The translations under genes were made by a program, and so were the position numbers. Under the pieces are notes generated by a model. It ran no database searches, had not been told where the DNA came from, and saw nothing but the letters and a program-made list of their open reading frames with translations. This document shows, piece by piece, positions 9,438 to 17,648 of a stretch of 64,000 bases of DNA. Positions within the stretch are counted from its first letter, which is position 1; every line of letters begins with the position of its first letter. Where the stretch lies: NCBI GenBank assembly GCA_963842575.1, contig CAWJGS010000010.1, positions 248,001 to 312,000 on the forward strand, written 5' to 3'. The stretch is from JACDER01 sp963842575 (lineage in GTDB: Bacteria > Actinomycetota > Thermoleophilia > Gaiellales > Gaiellaceae).

Positions 9438-11246
9438 CTAGAGGGCGTCGACGGGACGCCCGAGGACCGGCTCCAGCTCGAAGAGCAGCTGACCGAACTC
9501 GACCGGCTCCGCGTTGCGCACGTGGATGGCGCGCACGATCGCGTCCACGTCGGACTTGATCTCGTTCATCAGCTTCATCGCCTCGAGGATGCAAAGAGTC
9601 TGGCCCGACTGGACGGTCTCCCCCTCCGCCACGAACGGTGCCGCTCCCGGCTCCGGCGCGCGGTAGAACATCCCCACCATCGGCGCCTCGACGCGGACGA
9701 GGCCGTCCTGCTCGGGCGCGGGAAGACGCGCCTCCTCGGGCTCGGCGGCGTCGGCGTCCGTCGGTGCAGCTGCCGGCGCGGACTCCTCGCTCCGCCGAAC
9801 GGAGACGCGCATCCCGTCCTCCTCGATCGTCACCTCGGCGACACCCGATTCCTGGACGACGCGCACGAGCTCGCGGATCCGCTCTGCCCGGGCGCGCTCG
9901 ATTCCGCCGCCGGCGAGCGCGTCCTCGCCGGTCGCGCGGCCGCGGATCGTGCGCAGAAGAGGCTCCGCGTCCTCGCCGAAGAGCGCGAGCAGGACGAGCT
10001 CCTCCTCGCTGGAGGCGAGCCCTTCGGCCTCGTCCCGCAGCTCCTCCAGTTTGGCCAGCGGCTCTTCCGCCGTGGCGTCGCCCGAGATCAGCTCGATGGC
10101 TCGGCGGACGCCCTCGTCGATAGGAGCGGGCGGCGTCCCGTACCGCCCGGCGACGAGCGCCCGCAGCTCGTCCACGACCAGCTGGTAACGCGCCGCGGAG
10201 AGCACGTGGACGAGCGCCTGGGAGGCGAGGATCTGGCCGATCGGGGCGGCCAGCGGCGGCCAGCCGGTCTCGGAACGGATGCGCTCGAGCTCGTCCAGCA
10301 CCTCGTCGATCCGGTCGCCGGCCGCCTGCGCGCGGAGCTGCCCGTCGAGCGAAGCGACGAGCCCCACGGGAACGTTGTGCTCGGCGGCTCGGACGGCGAT
10401 ACGCGGCGCGAGCGGCGTCACGGGCTCGTCTCCGATGTGCTCGTCCACCACGTCGGAGGCGCGCCAGAGCGCATCGACGTCGACGCCGGAGTCGAGGCCG
10501 AGCCCGGCGAGCGCCTCGGTCAGGCCCTCTCCGGAGGCACGGTGCAGTGTCAGCGCGACCGGGTAGACGGCGCATGCGATCCGGTCGGCCCCGGCGCGCA
10601 CCGCCTCGAGCGCGGATGCCAGCGCGGTCCCACCCGCGCCCTGGCAGTACAGCCCGACCGGCAGCCCGGTTTGCTCGCGAATCGCCTTGACGAGCTCGTG
10701 CGCCCGGTGCGGCTGCAGCGAGCCGGAAGGATCGTGGAGAAGGACGCGGGCCGCACCGAGGTCTGGAAGCTTGCGTGCCTGCTCGACGAGCACGTCCGTC
10801 TCCCCTGTGTGGCCGGAGCCGTAGACGAGCCCGGCGTCGAACTCACCGCCGGCCGCGGCGATCGCCTCGGCTGCCTCGCGCAGGTTCGAGACGTCGTTCA
10901 GCGGGTCGTGCAGACGGAAAACCTGGATGCCGTTCTCGGCCGCCGACGCGACGAAACGGCGCACGAAATCGGGCCCGACGGGCCTCGAGCCGACGAGAAA
11001 GCGACCGCGCAGCGCCAGTCCCAGCGGCGTCTTCGTCCGGGCCTCGAGCGCGCGGATCCGCTCCCACGGGCTCTCCACTCCGCGCCGCACGGCGCTGTCG
11101 AACACGCCGCCCCCCGAAACCTCCAGGCATGCGAAGCCCGCGCCGTCGAGGATCTCGGCGATCTCGAAGATCGCTCCGGCGGGAATCCGCCCGGCCAGCG
11201 GCTCCTGGCTGAGCAGGCGGATCGTGGTATCGACCAGTACCGGCAC
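9438..11246 (-). CDS. AccB-like biotin carrier fused behind a degenerate carboxyltransferase domain
   Basis: 602 residues. Residues ~450-602 form a complete AccB: an N-terminal helix (IRELVRVVQESGVAEVTIEE), an Ala/Pro linker, and the biotinyl domain with the ACC-type thumb (MVGMFYRAPEPGAAPF) and the biotin lysine K558 in EAMKLMN. Residues 1-440 align with the pyruvate carboxylase/oxaloacetate decarboxylase alpha carboxyltransferase: DTTIR, WERIRALEA, GIQVFRLHDPLNDV, YQLVVDELRALVAGRYGTPP. Yet the catalytic set is gone: the RDxHQS aspartate is L11, the carbamylated lysine of KDMAG is H171 (HDPSG), and the HxHD metal pair is Y200/Q202 (LYCQGAGG). It occupies the accB position between efp and accC. 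Inference: an ACC carrier protein with a structural, non-catalytic partner domain. A true carboxyltransferase with a changed mechanism is less likely. Confidence 0.8.
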   Translation of the reverse strand: MPVLVDTTIRLLSQEPLAGRIPAGAIFEIAEILDGAGFACLEVSGGGVFDSAVRRGVESPWERIRALEARTKTPLGLALRGRFLVGSRPVGPDFVRRFVASAAENGIQVFRLHDPLNDVSNLREAAEAIAAAGGEFDAGLVYGSGHTGETDVLVEQARKLPDLGAARVLLHDPSGSLQPHRAHELVKAIREQTGLPVGLYCQGAGGTALASALEAVRAGADRIACAVYPVALTLHRASGEGLTEALAGLGLDSGVDVDALWRASDVVDEHIGDEPVTPLAPRIAVRAAEHNVPVGLVASLDGQLRAQAAGDRIDEVLDELERIRSETGWPPLAAPIGQILASQALVHVLSAARYQLVVDELRALVAGRYGTPPAPIDEGVRRAIELISGDATAEEPLAKLEELRDEAEGLASSEEELVLLALFGEDAEPLLRTIRGRATGEDALAGGGIERARAERIRELVRVVQESGVAEVTIEEDGMRVSVRRSEESAPAAAPTDADAAEPEEARLPAPEQDGLVRVEAPMVGMFYRAPEPGAAPFVAEGETVQSGQTLCILEAMKLMNEIKSDVDAIVRAIHVRNAEPVEFGQLLFELEPVLGRPVDAL

Positions 11247-11291
11247 GCCGGAAGCTTAGAGTGCTTCCACCCGACCGAAGGAGAACGCACG

Positions 11292-11765
11292 ATGAAACGA
11301 ACCGCCTTGCTGCTGGGGACGCTGGTCGCCGCGGCGCTCGTGCTCGGCCCCACTGTGACCGCGGGCACCGCGGTGCGCGTGCGGCCGGCGCCGAAGCTCG
11401 CGAATCCGACAGCGACGGCGACGAAGCTGTCGAACCAGTTTTTCACGCTGCTCGTGGACAAGGACATCCCCGGCCTCACCAGGTTCCTCTCCCCCGCGTT
11501 CCAGGTGCAGCGCGCGGACGGCAGCGGCAGCGGCAAGAAGGCGTGGCTCGCGAAGCTCGCCGACATCCACGAGTTCACGCTCACGGACTTCCACGCGACG
11601 CAGGCGGGCAGCTCGCTCATCGTGCGCTACCTGGCCACGGTCAAGGGAACGACGAACGGCCGGCCGTACACGCCCGGGCCCGCACCGAGACTCGCGAGCT
11701 ACACGTGGAACGGAACGCGCTGGCAGATCACGTCGAACGCGAACTTCAACCCGTTGACCGGCTGA
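11292..11765 (+). CDS. Secreted NTF2-like (SnoaL/DUF4440 fold) protein
   Basis: 157 residues with a clear Sec signal peptide (MKRTALLLGTLVAAALVLGP, cleavage about residue 25). The mature part has the pattern of an NTF2-like cone: a helix LSNQFFTLLVDKDIPGLTRFLS followed by beta strands ending in YTWNGTRWQITSNANF. Such domains bind small ligands or are enzymes with few conserved residues; function cannot be assigned. ATG 11292 is preceded by AAGGAG at a good distance. It is transcribed away from the biotin-carrier gene and is followed without gap by a kinase-like gene, a plus-strand island within the minus-strand housekeeping series. Confidence 0.7.
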   Translation: MKRTALLLGTLVAAALVLGPTVTAGTAVRVRPAPKLANPTATATKLSNQFFTLLVDKDIPGLTRFLSPAFQVQRADGSGSGKKAWLAKLADIHEFTLTDFHATQAGSSLIVRYLATVKGTTNGRPYTPGPAPRLASYTWNGTRWQITSNANFNPLTG

Positions 11766-12604
11766 GCGGCCCGGTCGAGGCGGCCGTCTCGGTCGCGCGC
11801 GAGCTGGGACTCAGGGTCGACGAGCCCGTCGTCCTTCGAGATCTGACGAACGTCCTCGTCCGCCTGGACCCGTCGCCGGTGGTCGCGCGGATTCCGCGGA
11901 CGCTGTCACGGCTGCGCGGGCGAGACTGGTTCGCGCTCGAGCTGCGGGTGGTCGCGTGGCTGGCGCGCGCCGGCGCCCCGGTGAGTGCGCCGACGACGCT
12001 CATCGATCCAGGCCCGCACGAGCGGGACGGGTTCCTCATCTCGTTCATGGAGGCCGTTGACCACGACGACGGCCGTTCCGACGCCGCCGCTGCAGGCCGG
12101 GCGCTCCGCGAGCTGCACCGCGCACTCGTCGATTGCCCGGAGGAGCTGCCGGACTTCCGCCGTCTCGACGAGACCCGTGCGCTCCTCGACGTGCTCCATC
12201 CCTCCGATCTCGTGTCGCAGTACGAGATCGACGGGATGCGCGAGGTCGCGGCGCTGCTGGGCGAGAAGCCACCGCCCCCGCTGCGTCCCATCCACGGCGA
12301 CTCGCACCTCGGAAACGTCCTTTGGTCTCCGCGCGGCCCGCTCTGGACGGACTTCGAGAATGTCTGCGCCGGCCCCGTCGAGTACGACCTCGCGTGCATC
12401 AGCTGGCGCGGCCGGCCGCAGGACAAGGGAGCGCTCGAGGCGTACGGCCCGCACGACGAACGTCTGCGCGAGACGATGGAGCCCTATGTGGCGCTGTTCT
12501 TGGCGCCGTGGACGGTGACGATCGTCGAGCGCCACCCGAGCCCCGGCGGCATCGAGGAGGCGCGCCGCCGCATCAGCCGCGCACTCGAGCCCCTCGCCCG
12601 GTAA
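11762..12604 (+). CDS. Aminoglycoside phosphotransferase-family kinase (APH fold)
   Basis: About 280 residues. The catalytic loop HGDSHLGNVLW (HxDxxxxN) and the metal-binding WTDFEN motif are intact; the N-terminal lobe carries VLVRLDPSPVVARIP. Substrates of this family range from aminoglycosides to choline, homoserine and maltose, so the substrate is unknown. The start is uncertain: the frame has no ATG/GTG/TTG near the expected N-terminus. A CTG at 11762 overlapping the upstream TGA (CTGA) fits the protein best; GTG 11705 would overlap the secreted protein by 61 bases and GTG 11876 would remove the N-lobe. Confidence 0.72.
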   Translation: MSGPVEAAVSVARELGLRVDEPVVLRDLTNVLVRLDPSPVVARIPRTLSRLRGRDWFALELRVVAWLARAGAPVSAPTTLIDPGPHERDGFLISFMEAVDHDDGRSDAAAAGRALRELHRALVDCPEELPDFRRLDETRALLDVLHPSDLVSQYEIDGMREVAALLGEKPPPPLRPIHGDSHLGNVLWSPRGPLWTDFENVCAGPVEYDLACISWRGRPQDKGALEAYGPHDERLRETMEPYVALFLAPWTVTIVERHPSPGGIEEARRRISRALEPLAR

Positions 12605-12628
12605 CCGCGAACAACCTCGACAGCGGCG

Positions 12629-13195
12629 TCAAACGCGCGAGATGTAGCGGCGCTCGCGCGGGTCGACGCGGATCTTGTCGCCCTCGTTCACGAACAGCGG
12701 CACCTGCACGACGGCACCCGTCTCGAGCGTCGCCGGCTTCGTCACGTTCGAGACCGTGTCCCCCTTCACGCCGGGCTGTGTCTCCTTGACGGTCAGCTCG
12801 ACGGCCGACGGGAGCTGCACGCCGGACGGACGCCCGTCCACCGTCAGCATCTGCACCGAGCTGGACGGCTGGAGGAACTCGAGCACCTCCGCCACCTCCG
12901 TGCGCGGCAGGTTGATCTGCTCGTAGCTCTCCTCGTCCATGAAGACGACCTCGTCGCCGGAGTCGTACAGGTACTGCATGTTCTTCGTCTCGGTGTGCAC
13001 GCGCGAGAACTTCTCGCCGGCGCGGAAGGTCTTGTCGACGACCGCGCCCGATTCGAGCGCCTTCAACTTGGTGCGGACGAACGCGCCGCCCTTGCCCGGC
13101 TTGACGTGCTGGAACTCGACGATGCGCCACACGCCGCCTTCGAGCTCGATGTGCATCCCGTTCTTGAACTGGTTGGTGTTGACGGTCTCGGCCAA
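12629..13195 (-). CDS. efp: Translation elongation factor P
   Basis: 188 residues, full length. Rescues ribosomes stalled at polyproline. The loop tip that contacts the peptidyl-transferase centre reads HVKPGKGGAFVRT, with lysine at about residue 35 as the possible modified position; the following domains carry the usual QYLYDSG and GDKIRVDPRERRYISR C-terminus. The prolines of the window (many PP/EPEP runs, such as the protein at 27.6-28.9 kb) are obvious clients. Read toward the biotin carrier gene but separated from it by a plus-strand pair, so it likely has its own promoter. Confidence 0.95.
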   Translation of the reverse strand: MAETVNTNQFKNGMHIELEGGVWRIVEFQHVKPGKGGAFVRTKLKALESGAVVDKTFRAGEKFSRVHTETKNMQYLYDSGDEVVFMDEESYEQINLPRTEVAEVLEFLQPSSSVQMLTVDGRPSGVQLPSAVELTVKETQPGVKGDTVSNVTKPATLETGAVVQVPLFVNEGDKIRVDPRERRYISRV

Positions 13196-13220
13196 AGCGG
13201 AGCCAGTCTAACCTCAGGGC

Positions 13221-14180
13221 GTGATCCACCTCGAGGACGTCCAGGACGCCGCGCGCCGGCTCGAGGGCGTCGCGCATCGTACGCCCACCGTGACCTCCCG
13301 GACGTTCGACGAGCTCACCGGAACGACCTCGTTTTTCAAGCCCGAAAACCTCCAGCGCGGCGGTGCATTCAAGTTCCGCGGCGCCTACAACGCCATCTCG
13401 TCGCTGCCTGCCGACCAGCTCGCACGGGGCGTGGCGGCGTTCTCGTCAGGCAACCACGCGCAGGCTGTCTCCATCGCGGCCGGCCTGGTCGGGACGCACG
13501 CGGTCATCCTCATGCCCGAGGATGCACCGGCTGCGAAGGTGCAGGCGACTCGCGGATACGGCGCCGAAGTGGTCACGTACGACCGCTACACGGAGGACCG
13601 GGAGGCGCTCGGCCGGGCGCTCGCCGAGGACCGCGGCATGACGCTCGTCCCCCCATACGAGCACCCGCTTGTGATGGCCGGACAAGGGACGGCGGCACTC
13701 GAGCTGCTGGCCGACGCGCCGGACCTGGACGTGCTGGTGGTTCCGGTCGGCGGCGGCGGGCTGATCGCCGGCTGCTCGACCGTGGCGAAGGCGCTCCGCC
13801 CCGGGATCCGTGTCGTGGGCGTCGAGCCGGAGGAAGGCGACGACACCCGACAGTCGCTTGCAGCGGGCGAGCGCATCGACATCGGCGTGCCGCGGACGAT
13901 CGCAGACGGCCTGCAGGCGACGATCCCGGGAGCGCTGACATTCGAGGTCAACCGGCGCTTGGTCGACGAGATAGTCACCGTCACAGACGCGCAGCTGGTG
14001 GACGCAATGCGGTTCGCGTTCGACCGAATGAAGCTGGTCGTGGAGCCGTCAGGCGCGGCCGGAATCGCGGCCCTGATGGCGGGAGCCGTGCCGGAGGCGG
14101 GCGGCAAGCGAGTCGGCGTGGTGATCTCGGGCGGGAACGTCGGCGCGGCACGCTTCGCCGAGCTCGTCGGCGCGTCCTAG
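13221..14180 (+). CDS. Threonine/serine dehydratase (PLP-dependent, no ACT domain)
   Basis: 319 residues, fold-type II PLP enzyme deaminating threonine or serine to a 2-oxo acid. The PLP lysine is in GGAFKFRGAYN (K51); the phosphate loop is SSGNHAQAVS, and VVPVGGGGLIAG is the cofactor phosphate-binding stretch. Lack of a C-terminal ACT domain is typical of catabolic or promiscuous dehydratases rather than feedback-regulated IlvA. GTG 13221 is used; it is divergent from efp with only 25 bases between the starts, so the promoters must overlap. Its end overlaps a minus-strand gene remnant. Confidence 0.85.
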   Translation: MIHLEDVQDAARRLEGVAHRTPTVTSRTFDELTGTTSFFKPENLQRGGAFKFRGAYNAISSLPADQLARGVAAFSSGNHAQAVSIAAGLVGTHAVILMPEDAPAAKVQATRGYGAEVVTYDRYTEDREALGRALAEDRGMTLVPPYEHPLVMAGQGTAALELLADAPDLDVLVVPVGGGGLIAGCSTVAKALRPGIRVVGVEPEEGDDTRQSLAAGERIDIGVPRTIADGLQATIPGALTFEVNRRLVDEIVTVTDAQLVDAMRFAFDRMKLVVEPSGAAGIAALMAGAVPEAGGKRVGVVISGGNVGAARFAELVGAS

Positions 14181-14272
14181 TCGTTCCAGCTCGCGCGGCA
14201 CGGGCCGGTCAGGATCACGTGCGGATCGCCGCCCGCGAACGGCAGCGTTTCCACGCCGGCGAGCGGCGGCCA
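14177..14272 (-). pseudogene. Orphan C-terminal coding remnant
   Basis: Thirty-one codons read WPPLAGVETLPFAGGDPHVI and on to a terminal CRASWND before TAG. Composition resembles a genuine protein end rather than random sequence, but an in-frame TGA directly precedes it and no start is available. It overlaps the stop codon of the dehydratase gene on the other strand. I do not recognise the parent protein. Probably the tail of a gene removed by the event that also truncated the neighbouring methyltransferase. Confidence 0.35.
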
Positions 14273-14445
14273 TCACTTGCCTTCCTCACGTGTTCCTCCT
14301 TTTATTCAGCGGGTCGAGTCATGTCCTGAAGTGACAAGTGCCGCTCAGCCACGCGGCCTAACCAAACCGGGGTCTGACCCCTTTATTCGGCGTTCTATTC
14401 ACGAACCGGGCCGCAGCGCCTGCGAGGCCGGGCGAGATGGTCAGC
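14273..14445. other. Non-coding patch with a GGGGTCTGACCCC near-palindrome
   Basis: About 170 bases without a credible gene, lying between two gene fragments. It holds GGGGTCTGACCCC (14369-14381), a motif often seen at the ends of REP-like or RAYT-associated elements, and two copies of a TTTATTCRGCG word (about 14299 and 14382). It is noticeably less GC-rich than its flanks. This looks like the scar of a small non-autonomous element, but no complete inverted-repeat pair or target duplication could be made out by eye. Confidence 0.35.
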
Positions 14446-14778
14446 TCACCCGCGAAATTGCGCCTGCCGAACTTCGTGTGCGGCCTCCAGCACGGCGAGC
14501 CCTGCGCCCTCGTAGCGCGTGGTGTGTCCGGCCAGTCCCGTGTGCTGGAACGGGTTGGCAGCGACGTGCAGCGGATCGTCGGCGTTCGCGAGCAGGCCTT
14601 CCAGGACGAACAGCGTCCCCACGCCCCAACCGAGGCCCGCTTCGAGCGTCGTCCGCGCCCCCTCGCGGACGATCCACTCGCGCAGCGCCTCGCCCTCCTC
14701 GAGCCCGACCGCGACCGGGAGATCTCCGGGCGCGTCTCGATCAGCTGCTCGCGCACCTCTCGCACGCGGGTGGCGCGA
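14446..14778 (-). pseudogene. Truncated class I SAM-dependent methyltransferase
   Basis: In the frame ending at 14446 the region reads LEEGEALREWIVREGARTTL, then EAGLGWGVGTLFVLEGLL and NPFQHTGLAGHTTRYEGA, recognisable as the SAM-binding half (motif I replaced by GLGWGVGT) of a class I methyltransferase. It stops shortly afterwards, before motifs for the second half, and no complete N-terminus exists: the frame opens right after the pepQ stop and lacks a normal start. The remaining segment to the dehydratase gene does not encode the missing part. A broken gene whose C-terminal half was lost. Confidence 0.6.
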
Positions 14779-15815
14779 TCAGCCAACGACGACGAGATCC
14801 TTCGTGTACGTCGTGAGGATCTCCGGCCCGTCGTCGCGGACGATGACGAGGTCCTCGATACGGATCCCGCCAAGGCCCGGCAGGTAGATCCCCGGCTCGA
14901 CGGTCACGACGTTGCCCGCCTCGAGCGTGTCCTCGGATTCCTGAGACAGCCGCGGCGCCTCGTGCACGAGCATCCCCAGCCCGTGGCCGAGGCCGTGGCC
15001 GAACTCCCCGCCCCAGCCGGCTTCCTCCACTACGTCGCGGGCCGCCGTATCAGCCTCGCGGCCGGTCACTCCCGGACGCACCGCGTCCAGCCCTGCCTGC
15101 TGCGCCCGCTTCGTGACGTCGTACGCCCGCGCCAGCTCGTCCGGCAGCTCGCCCGTGGCGAACGTACGCGTGCAGTCGGACACGTAGCCGCCGAGCGCCG
15201 CGGCCGAGTCGATCACGACGGTCGTCCCCTCGGGGATCACGGTGTCGCCCGCATGAGCGTGCGGCGTCGCGCCGTTCGCACCGGCGGCGACGATCGTCGG
15301 GAACGCTGGCTCGTCTGCGCCGAGCTCGTGGTAGAGCGAGTCCAGCCGCCACGCGACGTCTCTCTCGGTCCGGCCGACGAAGCGGCTCCTCGGCGAGGCC
15401 GGGCGAAGGCCTCGCTCGTGATCTCCGCCGCGCGCCGAATGAGCGCAAGCTCGTCCTCGTCCTTGACCGCACGCAGCGCCTCGACGACCCCGCGCCTCGG
15501 GACGAGCTCGAGCCCGCCCGCTGCGAGCGCCTGGTAGGCCGCGTAGGTGACGGCGTCCGCCTCGAATCCGACCCGTCCGGAAAGCTCGTCCGCGAGCCAG
15601 CCGAACAGGTTCCGCTGCGTGATGCTGAACTCGACGTCCGGCACGCGCTTGCCCGCCTCCGCGTAGCGGAAGTCGCTGAAGAGCCGTGCGCGATCGTCAT
15701 CGACGAGCAGGGCCGCGTTCGTGCTGTCGAACCCGGTCAGGTAGCGGACATTGGCCGGCGTAGTGACGAGGAAGGGCTCCTCGATCCGCTCCTGCAGTCG
15801 TTGCAGCCGCGTCAT
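14779..15815 (-). CDS. pepQ: Xaa-Pro aminopeptidase/dipeptidase, M24 family (frame breaks near 15370-15400)
   Basis: Metallopeptidase cleaving Xaa-Pro bonds. N-terminal creatinase-like domain: PFLVTTPANVRYLTGFDSTN. Catalytic pita-bread domain: VVIDSAAALGGYVSDCTRTF (two metal-ligand Asp), GHGLGHGLGMLVHEAP (His), VTVEPGIYLPG and GGIRIEDLVIV (Glu ligands). The frame is lost around 15370-15400: EITSEAFAR continues one frame over in LAEEP, then again in RFVGRTERDVAW; two surplus bases or one missing base would repair it. ATG 15815 overlaps aroQ by four bases. The aroQ-pepQ-efp order is widespread. Probably functional in the organism if the indels are assembly errors. Confidence 0.82.
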
Positions 15816-16240
15816 CGCGCCTCCTTCAGGTATTCGAGCGCCTCGCGGTAGCCGTCGGGCCCCTTGCCGATGATTCGGGTGGCGGCCACGTCGGCCACGA
15901 CGGAGTGGCGCCGCCATTCCTCGCGCTCGTCGATGTTGGACAGGTGCACCTCCACGACCGGGACGGTGAACAGCTCGAGCGCGTCGTGGATGGCATAGCT
16001 GTAGTGCGACCACGCGCCCGGGTTGACGATCACGCCGTCGGCCCAGTCGAGTGCCTCGTGGCACCAGTTGACGTATTCGCCCTCGTGGTTCGTCTGCTTG
16101 CACTCGACGGTGAGCCCGAGGTCCTTCGCCCACCGGTAGATCCGCGTCTCGAGCTCGTTCCCGGTCAGTCCGCCGTAGACGGCCGGGTCGCGCCGGCCGA
16201 TCTCGTCGAGGTTGACGCCGTTGAGGACGACGATGCGCAC
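15812..16240 (-). CDS. aroQ: 3-dehydroquinate dehydratase, type II
   Basis: 142 residues. Third step of the shikimate pathway. Diagnostic stretches are VLNGVNLDEIGRRDPAVYGG (active-site Arg/Tyr), QTNHEGEYVNW, NPGAWSHYSYAIHDAL (with the catalytic His downstream region EVHLSN). GTG at 16240 is used; it follows the aroKB stop by about ten bases. With aroKB, aroC and aroE this gives four clustered steps of aromatic amino-acid synthesis. Confidence 0.95.
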   Translation of the reverse strand: MRIVVLNGVNLDEIGRRDPAVYGGLTGNELETRIYRWAKDLGLTVECKQTNHEGEYVNWCHEALDWADGVIVNPGAWSHYSYAIHDALELFTVPVVEVHLSNIDEREEWRRHSVVADVAATRIIGKGPDGYREALEYLKEAR

Positions 16241-16250
16241 GCCCGCCAGC

Positions 16251-17648
16251 CTAGTCCGCGATGAGCCGGTTGAGCTCGGCTCGCACCTGCTCCGGAGACA
16301 GCTCGACGTCGATGCGAGGCTCGCCGAGTCGCTCCAGCAGGACGAACCGGCCGCCCTTCTTGTCGCGTTGGAGCGCTTCCCAGGCCAGGTCGCGGTCGAC
16401 GTGCGCAGGTTGGGGAGAGAGCACCTCGTCCACCGCGTCCGTCTCCAGGCCGGAGAGCCGCAGCGCCGCCAGCAGGCCGAGCGCAACCGCCTCGCCGTGC
16501 GGGATGCCGTAGCGCGCTCCCGCCTCGAGCGCGTGCGCGAACGTGTGCCCGAGATTGAGCATCTTCCGCTCCCCGTGGTCGTGCGGATCGCGGATGCACA
16601 CGGCAGCCTTGAACGCGGCAGAACGCCGGACCATCTCCGGCTCGGGAAGCTCCCAGAGCGGATCGCCGGCCAGCAGCCCGGTCTTGACGACCTCGGCCAG
16701 ACCGTTCTTGCGCTCGCGCTCGGGCAGCGTGGCCAGGAGCGCGGGGTCGATGATCGTGCGAAGCGGCCAGTGGAAGGCCCCGACCAGGTTCTTGCCCTCG
16801 GGGAGGTCGATCGCGGTCTTGCCGCCGATCGACGCGTCCACCTGGGCCGTGAGCGTGGTCGGGACGGGGATCCACGGAACTCCGCGCAGGTAGGCGGAAG
16901 CGGCGTAGCCGGCGGCGTCGGTCAGGGCTCCGCCGCCTAGTGCGAGGATCGTCCCGTCCCGGCCGAGCCGCAGGGAGCGCCACAGGCGCTCGACCGCGGC
17001 GAGATGCTTGGCTGTCTCGCCGGTCGGCAGCTCGTGCGTTTCCTCGAACGGGAAGGCGATCTGCGCGTCCGCTCCGTGGATGCCGGCGACCACGGGCTCG
17101 GTGACGAGAGCCGCCGGCTCGTCGACGAACCGGTCGAGCTGCTGCAGGGCACCTGCCTCGACGTGGATTCCGGCCGCCGCCAGGACGACGCCGTCCGCAT
17201 CGCGCGCCTTCGCGTCGGCCAGCTCCGCGTACAGAGGTGCGCGCAGCTCGTACCGTCGCCGGAACTCGGATTCGTCCTGCGCCAGGGGCCGGCCGCTTCC
17301 CCGCGCCCGTTCCCAGGCAGAGTCGACGCCGACCTCGAGCTGGACGACCAGCTGGAGCCATCCGCCCAGAAAGAGCTCCGGCCGCTCGACCGCGCCACCG
17401 CCGACCGCGATCACGCTCGGAGGGCCGTGCCGCGCCTCGTTCAGGTGCCGCGCCTCGAGCTCGCGGAAGGCGGCTTCCCCGCGCGAGGCGAAGATCTCGG
17501 CGATCGGCCCCTCCGCGCGCTCGATCTCCGTGTCCACGTCGACGAAGGGCCGCCCGAGCCGGCGCGCGACCTCCGCGCCGACCGTCGACTTGCCGGCTCC
17601 CATGAAGCCGACGAGGACGAGGTGCTGCTTCAGCGCGTTGGTTGCCAC
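16251..17648 (-). CDS. aroKB: Bifunctional shikimate kinase / 3-dehydroquinate synthase
   Basis: 465 residues in one frame. Residues ~7-155 are shikimate kinase: Walker A GFMGAGKST, DVDTEIER (shikimate-binding Asp), FRELEARHL. Residues ~165-465 are dehydroquinate synthase: ALGGGALTDAAGYAASAYLRG (NAD site), PTTLTAQVDASIGGKTAID, NLGHTFAHALE and HGEAVALG metal-binding histidines. The kinase comes first. Such AroKB fusions are known but uncommon. The GTG start at 17648 overlaps the aroC end by 19 bases; no better start exists because the nearest ATG is inside the P-loop. Confidence 0.93.
   Translation of the reverse strand: MATNALKQHLVLVGFMGAGKSTVGAEVARRLGRPFVDVDTEIERAEGPIAEIFASRGEAAFRELEARHLNEARHGPPSVIAVGGGAVERPELFLGGWLQLVVQLEVGVDSAWERARGSGRPLAQDESEFRRRYELRAPLYAELADAKARDADGVVLAAAGIHVEAGALQQLDRFVDEPAALVTEPVVAGIHGADAQIAFPFEETHELPTGETAKHLAAVERLWRSLRLGRDGTILALGGGALTDAAGYAASAYLRGVPWIPVPTTLTAQVDASIGGKTAIDLPEGKNLVGAFHWPLRTIIDPALLATLPERERKNGLAEVVKTGLLAGDPLWELPEPEMVRRSAAFKAAVCIRDPHDHGERKMLNLGHTFAHALEAGARYGIPHGEAVALGLLAALRLSGLETDAVDEVLSPQPAHVDRDLAWEALQRDKKGGRFVLLERLGEPRIDVELSPEQVRAELNRLIAD

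Noticed and set aside
14369..14381. GGGGTCTGACCCC taken as a terminal repeat of a full insertion sequence
   Set aside because: No second inverted copy, no transposase gene and no target duplication could be found; kept only as a possible scar. A similar GGGGTCTGACC at 57111 lies in a gene start and is probably chance.
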